Shown here piece by piece: positions 21,200 through 28,938 of a DNA stretch of 30,897 nt. The stretch is from Micavibrio aeruginosavorus (lineage in GTDB: Bacteria; Pseudomonadota; Alphaproteobacteria; Micavibrionales; Micavibrionaceae). The position numbers and the translations under genes were made by a program. The notes below the pieces were generated by a model. That model had not been told where the DNA came from. It was given only the letters and a program-made list of their open reading frames with translations, and did no database searches. How positions within the stretch are numbered: position 1 is the first letter of the stretch; each line of letters begins with the position of its first letter. Where the stretch lies: contig QFOT01000006.1 in NCBI GenBank assembly GCA_003241285.1, forward strand, positions 1-30,897. Reading direction: 5' to 3'.

Positions 21200-21514
21200 G
21201 TGTCTATAAAATCATTTGAGGAAGCCGTTCGTGCGGTTCAATCTGCCTACGATGAGGGTTTAGAAAACAAAGATTCCTCCCAAAGATTAGAAAGTATTAG
21301 ACTAGCTGGCGAATTGGGTTCAATAGCTTGGATGAATTTTGGGACTGCTGAAGAGCTTAAGCCTGTAGCAGATATTTTAAGCGGACGTTGCAAAAGAGCT
21401 TTTTTAGGGACATTAAAAGAAATCGTTACTGCCAACAATAATCGAGAAAGCCTTATAGCTTCCAATCTTAGGCCATATGTTGTTGAAGCTTTTCATGAAG
21501 TAAGATTTGGTTAG
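21200..21514 (+). CDS. Small helical protein, function unknown
   Basis: 104 residues, not recognised. The sequence is predicted-looking helical throughout (FEEAVRAVQSAYDEGL, RLESIRLAGELGSIAWMNF, ELKPVADILSGRCKRAF), with no signal peptide or membrane segment. The start is GTG 21200 with AGGAG (21189-21193) 6 nt upstream. The gene is AT-rich compared with fdxA and ldcA on either side, has its own candidate promoter, and lies on the opposite strand from both neighbours, as do the other orphans of this window. Confidence 0.7.
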   Translation: MSIKSFEEAVRAVQSAYDEGLENKDSSQRLESIRLAGELGSIAWMNFGTAEELKPVADILSGRCKRAFLGTLKEIVTANNNRESLIASNLRPYVVEAFHEVRFG

Positions 21515-21557
21515 TTTGCTCTCTAGACAAAAATGAGGTCAGCAATTTCAGCGGAAG

Positions 21558-22448
21558 CTAGAATTTCAAAATTTGTTTTGTGAGAGATGCCTTCGCACCC
21601 ACAGGCAACGTATATAAATCCTTTCCATGCCCAAACGGTGCGTTCAGTAGGACCGGGATTTTGAGGTCGGCGGTGACCGCTTCGACGCAGTCTTTCAAGG
21701 AAAAGCCGTATTTGGTGGTTCCGGTGTCTTTCAGGTCGGTGAAGGAGCCGAGGATGAGGGCTTTGATCTGATGGAGAGCTCCAGCGTTGCGGAGTTGCCA
21801 GAGATATCGGTCAATATGAGAGGTTTCCTCGGCGATATCTTCAAGGAAGAGGATGGCGTTTTTGAAGTCGGGTTGATATTGCGTACCGAGCAGAGAGCAG
21901 AGGACACTTAAGTTTCCGCCGACGAGATGCCCCTTGGCTTTCCCTTCTTTCAAAATTCTAGCTTTTGGCATGTCCAGTGTTCTGGTTTTGCCTTCCAACA
22001 GATCGAAACATTGATCGATTTGTTTTTTCGGCAGGGAAAGAAAACTTCGCGCCATCGGGCCATGATAGGTGACCAATCCGGTTTTTTTATGAATGGCGTT
22101 GAGGAGCGCAGTTACATCGCTGTAGCCCATAATGATTTTAGGATTGGCGGCGATACGGTCAAAATTCAAATGTTCCAGCATCGTGCCAGCGCGGTTACCG
22201 CCATTGGAAAAGAAAATGGCTTTGATATCCTTGCGGCGAATGAGATCGTGAAAAGCAGCGGCTTTTTCCATCCCAGTTCCAGCGGATTGGTGTTCGATTA
22301 AAAAAGTCTGCGGATGGATGAAAACTTTATAGCCGCGCTTTTCCAGCAGGGTCTGAAATTTTTGAAGGTTCTCTTTGTTGGCGCGGCTAGACGGGGCCAT
22401 GATGCCGATAGTGTCGCCGGGAAGAAGAGGGGGTGGAATGATGCTCAT
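21558..22448 (-). CDS. ldcA: LD-carboxypeptidase, peptidase family S66
   Basis: 296 residues. S66 enzymes cut the terminal D-alanine from the L,D bond of peptidoglycan tetrapeptides during cell-wall recycling; the MccF branch instead gives microcin C resistance. The triad Ser110 (GYSDVTALL), Glu203 (FLEDIAEE) and His274 (FGHGKD) is complete. The N-terminal PGDTIGIMAPSS and FSNGGNRAGTMLEHL blocks also fit. There is no signal peptide, which agrees with a cytoplasmic recycling enzyme. LdcA is more likely than MccF because the protein is short, but this cannot be settled by eye. Repeat R1d separates it from phrB on the same strand. Confidence 0.92.
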   Translation of the reverse strand: MSIIPPPLLPGDTIGIMAPSSRANKENLQKFQTLLEKRGYKVFIHPQTFLIEHQSAGTGMEKAAAFHDLIRRKDIKAIFFSNGGNRAGTMLEHLNFDRIAANPKIIMGYSDVTALLNAIHKKTGLVTYHGPMARSFLSLPKKQIDQCFDLLEGKTRTLDMPKARILKEGKAKGHLVGGNLSVLCSLLGTQYQPDFKNAILFLEDIAEETSHIDRYLWQLRNAGALHQIKALILGSFTDLKDTGTTKYGFSLKDCVEAVTADLKIPVLLNAPFGHGKDLYTLPVGAKASLTKQILKF

Positions 22449-22467
22449 AGCTTAATTCTATCCATGT

Positions 22468-22534
22468 TATTTTTCCCGCGAAAGCGGGAATCTGTTCAAG
22501 GCGTGAGAGATCCCCGCTTTCGCGGGAAAAACAG
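22468..22534. repeat. Palindromic repeat R1, copy d
   Basis: Left hairpin TTTTCCCGCGAAAGCGGGAA and right hairpin TCCCCGCTTTCGCGGGAA, about 20 bp apart. It lies between the phrB stop codon (22544) and the ldcA start, both on the minus strand. Confidence 0.9.
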
Positions 22535-22543
22535 AGCGTGGGT

Positions 22544-23944
22544 TCAGGTCTTCAAATCCTTATATGCTTCCAAGGCTCGGTCTCTTGCATCTGAATGTTC
22601 AACCAAGGGCAGGGGGTAAGTCTTTCCAAGCTCTATTTTATGATACAAAAGCACGTCACGCGGCGCGGTCCATGGGGAGTGGATATATTTATCCGGCATG
22701 TTTTTAAGTTCAGGAACCCATTTGCGGACATAGGCGCCATCTGCATCGAATTTCTCACCCTGCAGCACTGGATTGAAAATGCGGAAATACGGCGCGGCAT
22801 CGGCGCCGCAACCTGCAACCCATTGCCAGTTGAAAGCATTCACGGCGAGATCACCGTCAACAAGAGTATCCCAGAACCATTCTTCGCCTTCGACCCAGTT
22901 GATTTGTAAATGTTTGATCAGGAAAGACGCGACGACCATGCGGATGCGGTTGTGCATATAACCGGTTTCCCAGAGCTCACGCATTCCTGCATCGACGATA
23001 GGGTAACCTGTCCGGCCTTGCTGCCAGGCTTTAAGGTCTTTAGTGGAATTCGACCAGTGCATGCGTGCGAATTTCTTATCCCATGGTTTATCTGGCAGTT
23101 CGGGGAAATGATGCATCAGATAATAAGAAAATTCTCGCCAGCCCATTTCGGACAGGAAAGTATCAAGGTCGTTTTCCTGTTTATGTTCATGACCGGCATG
23201 CTTAGCCGCGTGCCATATCTGGTTCGGCGAGATTTCCCCGAAATGCGTATGGGGGGACAAATGGGAAAGGACGTCGCGTCCGGGAAAGTTGCGACCTTCT
23301 TTATAATCCTTGAAGCCTTTTTTCAAAAAGCTGTTGAGGGTTTTGTGTGCACCGTCCTCTCCAGGTGTCCAGTAAGCTTCCATCTTCTTATCCCAGCGGG
23401 GTTTCTCTGGCAGAAGGTCGAGGTCTTCGATTTTACGTGATTTTACTTTGACGAATTTTATATTGGCAGGTTTCTTGAGCGGCATGCGCGGTTCGTCGCG
23501 TTTCAAGCAACCTTTGCGGTAAAAGGGGGTGAATACTTTATACGGTGTGCCGTCGCTCTTGGTGACGTCCCATGGTTCCCACAATAAATTCGCCTGAAAG
23601 GTTTCAACTTCTATCCCTTCTTTTTCCAGCGCTTTTTGAATCTTGTCGTCCTGTTCGGCAAGGTAGGGTTCATAGCGGCGGTTCCAGAAAACTCTGGTGG
23701 CGTTTGTTTCCTTGATGATGTTTTGCAAATCGTCGGCGATGACGAGATGTCCGGCAAGGCTTTCATTGAGAGCGTTCAGGGAGTGATGCAGCCAGAATTT
23801 GCTCGCGGCGCCAGTCGTCCAGCCGGGGGCCTCCTGTTCTTCGTGAATATAGACGGGAATAACCGGTCCGGCTTTTGCCGCCGCTATCAGGGCGGAATTA
23901 TCGGACAGGCGGAGGTCGCGGCGGAAGAGAATAATATTGCTCAT
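22544..23944 (-). CDS. phrB: Deoxyribodipyrimidine photolyase
   Basis: 466 residues, the usual size for class I CPD photolyases. It uses blue light and reduced FAD to split cyclobutane pyrimidine dimers. The antenna-binding domain is residues 1-130 (NIILFRRDLRLSDNSAL). The FAD domain (about 200-466) has GRDVLSHLSPHTHFGEIS, FLSEMGWREFSYYLMHHFP, QGRTGYPIVDAGMRELWETGYMHNR, and the electron-transfer and flavin site WFWDTLVDGDLAVNAFNWQW. A GTG at 23947 precedes the ATG at 23944; I chose the ATG, giving MSNIILFRR. No clear ribosome site. A cryptochrome cannot be fully excluded, but this motif set fits a photolyase. Confidence 0.95.
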   Translation of the reverse strand: MSNIILFRRDLRLSDNSALIAAAKAGPVIPVYIHEEQEAPGWTTGAASKFWLHHSLNALNESLAGHLVIADDLQNIIKETNATRVFWNRRYEPYLAEQDDKIQKALEKEGIEVETFQANLLWEPWDVTKSDGTPYKVFTPFYRKGCLKRDEPRMPLKKPANIKFVKVKSRKIEDLDLLPEKPRWDKKMEAYWTPGEDGAHKTLNSFLKKGFKDYKEGRNFPGRDVLSHLSPHTHFGEISPNQIWHAAKHAGHEHKQENDLDTFLSEMGWREFSYYLMHHFPELPDKPWDKKFARMHWSNSTKDLKAWQQGRTGYPIVDAGMRELWETGYMHNRIRMVVASFLIKHLQINWVEGEEWFWDTLVDGDLAVNAFNWQWVAGCGADAAPYFRIFNPVLQGEKFDADGAYVRKWVPELKNMPDKYIHSPWTAPRDVLLYHKIELGKTYPLPLVEHSDARDRALEAYKDLKT

Positions 23945-23973
23945 CACATAGATATATAGTGATAAATGGAAAA

Positions 23974-24000
23974 GGGGACGGAGTAAATTACTCCGTCCCC
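23974..24000 (-). terminator. Perfect palindrome, probable terminator of the DHH gene
   Basis: GGGGACGGAGTAA and TTACTCCGTCCCC surround a single central A, giving two 13-base arms. On the minus strand CCTTTTCC follows, so it can end the gene whose stop is at 24025. Its sequence resembles palindromes that are dispersed in many genomes by REP-associated transposases, but no such gene is here. Confidence 0.7.
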
Positions 24001-24024
24001 AATTAAATAAATATTGTCGTAAAA

Positions 24025-24984
24025 CTAGCCGTCTTTGTTTATCTGTTCGATAAGCTCTTTCAAAACTTCATCGGCTTTATCATTCGCAACCTGACACGTG
24101 CCAGCCGCATTATGCCCTCCGCCATTATATTTCAGGCAAAGCTCTCCAACATCGGTCTTGCTTGAACGGTTGATGATTGATTTGCCAATGGCAAAAACGG
24201 TGTTCTGCTTTCCCTTGCCCCACATTTCATGAATCGAGATATTGCAGTCAGGAAACAGGGCATAGATAAAGAAGCGGTTTCCGGCCCATATTTTTTCTTC
24301 GTCGCGCAAATCAAGAACAATCAGATTGCCGTGAATTTTAGCACAGCGCTCGAGCTGTTCTTTGTGTTTTAAGTGATGCTCCATGTAAAGATCTACGCGC
24401 TCCTTGACATCAGGCAGCGCCAAAATCTCGTCAATGTGATTGTCGCGGCAAGTGTCGATCAATTTCATCATCAATTGATAGTTGGAAATATTGAAATCCT
24501 GAAAACGGCCAAGGCCTGTTCTGGCGTCCATGATGAAAGAAAGAAGCTCCCAGCCTTTCGGATCGAGAATGTCTTCCTTGCTGAACTGGGCGGAGTCAGC
24601 CTTATCGACAGCTTCCATCATGGCATCCGATACATTCGGGAAGCGGGCTTTGCCGCCAAAATAATCATAAACGACACGAGCGGCTGAAGGAGCCTTTGCA
24701 TCAATTACGTGGTTGGCTTTTGAGCCTGTATTGCGCGAAACTTCACTGGCATGGTGATCAAAGGCAAGATAAGCACCGGGAACAAAAGGAAGATTGGTTG
24801 TAATATCGTTGGCCGTTACTTCGATCAGCCCGTCTTGCATATCTTTAGGGTGGGCGAACATAATGTCGTCGATCAGGTCGAGTTCTTTCAGCAGGATACC
24901 GCAAACAAGCCCGTCCATATCGCTGCGTGTAATCAGGCGATAGCGTTTATTAGGTTCCGGCATAATTTTGGCTGGCTGAAGCAT
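24025..24984 (-). CDS. DHH family phosphoesterase, copy 1
   Basis: 319 residues. DHH proteins are metal-dependent phosphodiesterases or pyrophosphatases acting on short oligonucleotides, cyclic dinucleotides or polyphosphate; the substrate of this branch is not known to me. Motifs: SDMDGLVCG (about 18-26) in place of the usual D-x-D, AFDHHAS carrying the DHH signature (about 73-79), and the C-terminal DHHA1-type motif YNGGGHNAAGTCQ. The start has AGGA 7 nt upstream. It is the second gene of a tandem pair with the gene at 25104-26063, 119 bp downstream of it. The two proteins look about three quarters identical by eye. A strong terminator follows. Confidence 0.88.
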   Translation of the reverse strand: MLQPAKIMPEPNKRYRLITRSDMDGLVCGILLKELDLIDDIMFAHPKDMQDGLIEVTANDITTNLPFVPGAYLAFDHHASEVSRNTGSKANHVIDAKAPSAARVVYDYFGGKARFPNVSDAMMEAVDKADSAQFSKEDILDPKGWELLSFIMDARTGLGRFQDFNISNYQLMMKLIDTCRDNHIDEILALPDVKERVDLYMEHHLKHKEQLERCAKIHGNLIVLDLRDEEKIWAGNRFFIYALFPDCNISIHEMWGKGKQNTVFAIGKSIINRSSKTDVGELCLKYNGGGHNAAGTCQVANDKADEVLKELIEQINKDG

Positions 24985-25103
24985 TGGGACATCCTGTATT
25001 TAAATTTTAAGTCGCTTGAAGGTATTCAGGATACGCAGAAATTGTTAAAAAAGGATAAGCTGCCGAAATAATACAGGTTTTATCAGTCCTTGTCATTCAC
25101 GAC

Positions 25104-26063
25104 TTAAATATCCTGTGCGGCGCGCATAACCAGTTCCTGTAAAACTATATCTGCATATTCATTGGCGACCTGGCAGGTCCCAGCCGCTATATGGCCTCCG
25201 CCATTATATTCAAGGCAAAGCTTGCCAATATTTATCTGGCTGGACCTGTTGATCGTGGATTTTCCGATCGCAAAGACAGTATTTTGCCTGTTCTTACCCC
25301 AGATCCGGTGAATGGAAATATTACAGCCCGGGAACATGGCATAAACAAGAAAGCGGTTCCCCGCATAAATGGTGTCTTCCCCGGTCAAATCCAAAACAAT
25401 CACATTGTTATGGATTCTTGCGCATCGATGAAGCATTTCTTTATGCTTTTGATGGTGTTCCCGATACAGGTCGACCCTTTCCTTTACGTCGGGGAGCGCC
25501 AGCAATTCATCTATGCCGTAATGAAACCGGCATAAGTCGATAAGTTGCAGCATCAACTGATAGTTGGAAATATTGAAATTCTTGAAACGGCCAAGACCTG
25601 TACGGGCGTCCATTATAAAGGAAAGAAGCTCCCAGCCTTGGGGATTGGAAATGTCGTCCATGGTGAAGCGGGCCGAATCCGCTTTATCAACGGCGTACAT
25701 CATCTCGTCCGAGATATTCGGAAAACGTTCTATACCACCGAAATAAGCGAAGACCACATGAGCGGCCGACGGCGCGTTCGGATCTATAATATAATGAGGG
25801 GTAGGTTTCGTTACACGGGATAATTCCGAAGCGTGATGATCGAAGGCCAGAAATACACCCTCCACATAGGGAAGGTTGGTTGTAATATCGTTCGGGCCGA
25901 CTTGTATTAATCCGTCCTGCATATCCTTGGGATGGGCAAACAGAATATCATCGATAATATCGAGTTCCTTCAAAAGAACGCCGCATACGAGGCCGTCCAT
26001 GTCACTGCGGGTAATCAGGCGATAGCGTTTACCTTGTTCCGGCATAATTTTATCTGGGGACAT
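25104..26063 (-). CDS. DHH family phosphoesterase, copy 2
   Basis: 319 residues. Same layout as its neighbour: RSDMDGLVCGVLLKELDIID, AFDHHASELSR, and YNGGGHIAAGTCQVAN at the C-terminus. All signature residues are kept, so both copies should be active. The frame is open to 26102, but I chose ATG 26063 because ACAGG stands just upstream, as in copy 1, and because this start aligns the N-termini of the two proteins. Copies differ mainly at conservative positions and in the C-terminal ten residues, so the duplication is not recent. No promoter is clear in the 167 bp between it and the divergent pilin-like gene. Confidence 0.88.
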   Translation of the reverse strand: MSPDKIMPEQGKRYRLITRSDMDGLVCGVLLKELDIIDDILFAHPKDMQDGLIQVGPNDITTNLPYVEGVFLAFDHHASELSRVTKPTPHYIIDPNAPSAAHVVFAYFGGIERFPNISDEMMYAVDKADSARFTMDDISNPQGWELLSFIMDARTGLGRFKNFNISNYQLMLQLIDLCRFHYGIDELLALPDVKERVDLYREHHQKHKEMLHRCARIHNNVIVLDLTGEDTIYAGNRFLVYAMFPGCNISIHRIWGKNRQNTVFAIGKSTINRSSQINIGKLCLEYNGGGHIAAGTCQVANEYADIVLQELVMRAAQDI

Positions 26064-26192
26064 GGGCGAACCTGTAATTGAAAATGATAATTTAAAATAC
26101 AATCAGGATACATAAAAAGCCTTTCCAAAACTATAACGGCGAAAGACGGGTATAAAAGTCCCAAATATTAGAAAAATTTAACTTAAAAATGA

Positions 26193-26198
26193 TATAAT
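26193..26198 (+). promoter_or_regulatory. Possible -10 box of the prepilin-like gene
   Basis: A perfect TATAAT, 32 bp before the GTG start at 26231. No -35 box is evident at the right distance, so this is weak evidence. Confidence 0.3.
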
Positions 26199-26230
26199 TT
26201 TGATATCAGGTTTTAAACGAAAGCAAAATA

Positions 26231-26992
26231 GTGACGCATTACGCGAGTAAATCAAAAAAATCGGGTTTTACCCTGGTCGAATTATCCATCGTTATGATTA
26301 TCATCGGTCTTCTGATCGGCGGCATTCTCAAAGGTCAGGAGCTTTATAATAATGCCGTTATCGCCAAAATTGCCTCAGGCTTTACTAATTCTGAAGTAGC
26401 TGTCGAGAGTTTTTACGACATGTATAAAAGGAATCCCGGCGATATGCCCAATGCGTCCGATATCTGGACAGGCGCCAGAAATGGCAATGGCGATGGATTT
26501 ATCGATGATGAAAGCTTCAACGATCCCGTACTCATAGAAGAGGGGCTTGTATTCCAGCATTTATCTCTAAGCGGTTTTATAAACGGTAACTATACCGGCA
26601 TGCTGGATGCAAATGGGCGGTGGGTCCCCAATTCTACAGGGCCGGGATACGACATGGGGCAGGGCAGTTATTCCCTCGGCTGGATCGGCGCGGCGCCCAA
26701 TCCGACCACTTGGTATGGGCAGAGCGGTCATAGTTTCGTCTACGGCAAGGTCCAGGGGCGTTACCCGACAGGGCCGTTGCTCAGCGGCATGGAAACTCGA
26801 AAGTTAGACCAGAAAATTGATGACGGTAACCCTACGTCGGGGCGTTTAATTGCCGCATCAGGCGGAGGTCCGAGTGCTTGTACCGAGCCGAATGTAAGTC
26901 CTGCCTCAGCCGTGGCGGGTGCTGCAGAATACGCCAATTTCACAGGACAGAACTGTACTATTTTATATGTATTGAAATTCAGGCAGCGCTGA
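26231..26992 (+). CDS. Type IV prepilin-like protein
   Basis: 253 residues. The N-terminus is a type IV prepilin or pseudopilin signal: a short basic leader ending KKSG, cleavage between Gly12 and Phe13, then FTLVELSIVMIIIGLLIGGI with Glu at mature position 5 and a hydrophobic helix to about residue 34. The rest is a polar, Gly/Asn-rich globular part (GDGFIDDESFND looks like a calcium-type loop) ending with two cysteines (SACTEP and QNCTIL) that could form a disulfide. The start is GTG 26231; no ribosome site is clear. No pilus assembly gene is nearby, so it may be a minor pilin served from elsewhere. Subtype (pilus, secretion, or competence) is undetermined. Confidence 0.85.
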   Translation: MTHYASKSKKSGFTLVELSIVMIIIGLLIGGILKGQELYNNAVIAKIASGFTNSEVAVESFYDMYKRNPGDMPNASDIWTGARNGNGDGFIDDESFNDPVLIEEGLVFQHLSLSGFINGNYTGMLDANGRWVPNSTGPGYDMGQGSYSLGWIGAAPNPTTWYGQSGHSFVYGKVQGRYPTGPLLSGMETRKLDQKIDDGNPTSGRLIAASGGGPSACTEPNVSPASAVAGAAEYANFTGQNCTILYVLKFRQR

Positions 26993-27008
26993 AATGCCGA
27001 GCTAATAA

Positions 27009-27034
27009 AAAAACCCGCCACTCGGCGGGTTTTT
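27009..27034. terminator. Bidirectional rho-independent terminator
   Basis: AAAAACCCGCC (27009-27019) and GGCGGGTTTTT (27024-27034) form an 11-bp stem around ACTC. It ends the prepilin-like gene on the plus strand and clpX on the minus strand. Confidence 0.92.
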
Positions 27035-27039
27035 CTGAA

Positions 27040-28344
27040 TTAGCTGGCTGTAACAGCCTCTTTGTCTTTATCTTTTTCTTCCTTAGCCTTCTTGGCTTTC
27101 TTTTTATCGGAATGAACGTAGACAGGCTTGGCGCCGTTTTTAACAACGTCTTCATTGATAACGACTTCTTCGACATCGTCCAGATCAGGCAGCTCGTACA
27201 TCGTATCAAGCAGCATGATTTCCATGATCGAGCGAAGGCCGCGGGCACCAGTTTTGCGAACGATGGCTTTCTTTGAGATTTCGCTTAAAGCTTCCGGCGT
27301 AAAGGTCAGCTTTGTATTCTCCATTTCAAAGAGGCGGCCGTATTGCTTAACCAGGGCGTTCTTTGGTTCAGTCAGAATGGAAATCAAAGCCGCTTCATCA
27401 AGATCGTCGAGTGTAGCGACAACCGGAAGACGTCCGACGAATTCAGGGATAAGGCCGAATTTCAAAAGATCTTCTGTTTCGAGAAGACGCATCATTGTGC
27501 CGACGCCTTTTTCTTCTGTATCTTTGATCTCGGCGCCGAAACCAATCGCCGTACCGCCTTTGGAGCGCATACCGATGATTTTATCGATACCGGCAAACGC
27601 TCCACCGCAGATGAAGAGGATGTTCGTTGTATCGACCTGTAGGAATTCCTGTTGCGGGTGTTTACGTCCGCCTTGAGGAGGGACGGAAGCGATCGTGCCT
27701 TCCATCAGTTTCAACAGGGCTTGCTGAACGCCTTCACCGGATACGTCGCGTGTGATGGATGGATTATCTGACTTACGAGAAATCTTATCGATCTCATCGA
27801 TATAGACGATACCGCGCTGGGCGCGTTCTACGTTGTAATCACAATTCTGTAATAGTTTAAGAACGATGTTCTCGACGTCTTCACCGACATAACCGGCTTC
27901 GGTCAATGTTGTCGCGTCAGCCATAGTGAACGGCACGTCCAGAATACGGGCGAGGGTTTGCGCCAGAAGCGTTTTACCCGAACCGGTTGGGCCGACAAGA
28001 AGGATGTTTGATTTATTGATTTCGACATCCGCGCCTTTGCCGCCGATCTCTAAACGTTTGTAGTGGTTGTGAACCGCGACAGAGAGAACGCGCTTCGCGC
28101 GGTCTTGTCCGATGATGTAATCGTCAAGAACGGTTTTGATTTCGTTTGGTGTAGGGATGCCTTCGCTGCCTGTGCGGACAAGCTGGCTTTTGTCTTCTTC
28201 ACGGATAATGTCCATGCATAGCTCAACGCATTCATTACAAATGAAAACATTTGGTCCTGCGATAAGCTTTCTCACTTCGTGCTGGCTTTTGCCGCAGAAG
28301 GAGCAATAAAGGGTGTTCTTGGATTCAGAACCTGTTTTGGACAT
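27040..28344 (-). CDS. clpX: ClpX, ATPase subunit of the ClpXP protease
   Basis: 434 residues. ClpX is an AAA+ hexamer that unfolds tagged proteins and feeds them to ClpP. The zinc-binding domain has Cys14, Cys17, Cys36 and Cys39 (CSFCGKS and CNEC). Walker A is GPTGSGKT (118-125), Walker B is IVYIDEIDKI, and pore-loop GYVGED and RRPVVATL-type blocks are as expected (GRLPVVATLDDLDE). The C-terminus carries a Lys-rich extension (KKKAKKAKEEKDKDKEA) absent from E. coli ClpX. In most proteobacteria clpX follows clpP, but here 190 non-coding bases and divergent sufE stand upstream, so clpP must be elsewhere. Confidence 0.98.
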   Translation of the reverse strand: MSKTGSESKNTLYCSFCGKSQHEVRKLIAGPNVFICNECVELCMDIIREEDKSQLVRTGSEGIPTPNEIKTVLDDYIIGQDRAKRVLSVAVHNHYKRLEIGGKGADVEINKSNILLVGPTGSGKTLLAQTLARILDVPFTMADATTLTEAGYVGEDVENIVLKLLQNCDYNVERAQRGIVYIDEIDKISRKSDNPSITRDVSGEGVQQALLKLMEGTIASVPPQGGRKHPQQEFLQVDTTNILFICGGAFAGIDKIIGMRSKGGTAIGFGAEIKDTEEKGVGTMMRLLETEDLLKFGLIPEFVGRLPVVATLDDLDEAALISILTEPKNALVKQYGRLFEMENTKLTFTPEALSEISKKAIVRKTGARGLRSIMEIMLLDTMYELPDLDDVEEVVINEDVVKNGAKPVYVHSDKKKAKKAKEEKDKDKEAVTAS

Positions 28345-28533
28345 ACTCTAATTCTTTCTTATAATCATAAAGTGCTTTGTAATTATCACCACTTTGCCAA
28401 GAGGCGATGACTCGCGCAAGCCCTTCTTTTTCTTACCTTATTCATCAATCTTTAAGGAATGATAAACGGGATTGCGCTATGAATTAATATAGAGCTTGTA
28501 TATTAGATAAGCAACCGAGCATATAGAGCAACG

Positions 28534-28938
28534 ATGACTTCCGCATTGCAACCATTGGACCAGATTCTTGAAACTTTTGCCCTGCTTGACGACTGGGAGG
28601 GCAGGTTCCAATATATTCTGGATTTAGGGAAAACCGTTCCCGAAATGCCGGAAGTTCTCAAGTCGCCGGAAAACGAAGTTAAGGGTTGTACTTCAAAGGT
28701 TTGGATGGTGCCGGAAATCCGAAACGATGTGTTTCATTTTCAGGCTGACAGCAATGCCCAGATCGTCAAAGGGCTTATTGGTATTCTTATGTCCATTTAC
28801 CAGGACAGTCCTGTTGAGGAAATTAAAGGGATCGATGTTGAGGGTATTTTCCGTGAGCTGGGGCTTGAACAAAATCTTAGCCCGAACCGCCGTAGCGGGT
28901 TTTTCTCAATGGTCGAGAAAATCAGGGCGTTTTCCTGA
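28534..28938 (+). CDS. sufE: Cysteine desulfuration protein SufE
   Basis: 134 residues, the usual length. SufE accepts persulfide sulfur from the cysteine desulfurase SufS and passes it to the SufBCD scaffold for iron-sulfur cluster assembly. The acceptor is Cys52 in KGCTSKVWM. Other family blocks: DDWEGRFQYILDLGK and the C-terminal GLEQNLSPNRRSGFFSMVEKI. No other suf gene is in the window. The last 17 bases overlap the last bases of the convergent secreted-protein gene. Confidence 0.95.
   Translation: MTSALQPLDQILETFALLDDWEGRFQYILDLGKTVPEMPEVLKSPENEVKGCTSKVWMVPEIRNDVFHFQADSNAQIVKGLIGILMSIYQDSPVEEIKGIDVEGIFRELGLEQNLSPNRRSGFFSMVEKIRAFS

Noticed and set aside
22910..23440. 176-codon plus-strand frame opposite phrB
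   Set aside because: Complement of the conserved FAD domain of photolyase; a shadow frame.
24098..24103. Second CACGTG core as another parS site
   Set aside because: It lies inside the DHH coding sequence and the flanks do not match parS beyond the six-base core.
27128..27676. 182-codon plus-strand frame opposite clpX
   Set aside because: Complement of conserved ClpX AAA+ motifs; product is Ser/Arg-rich shadow sequence.
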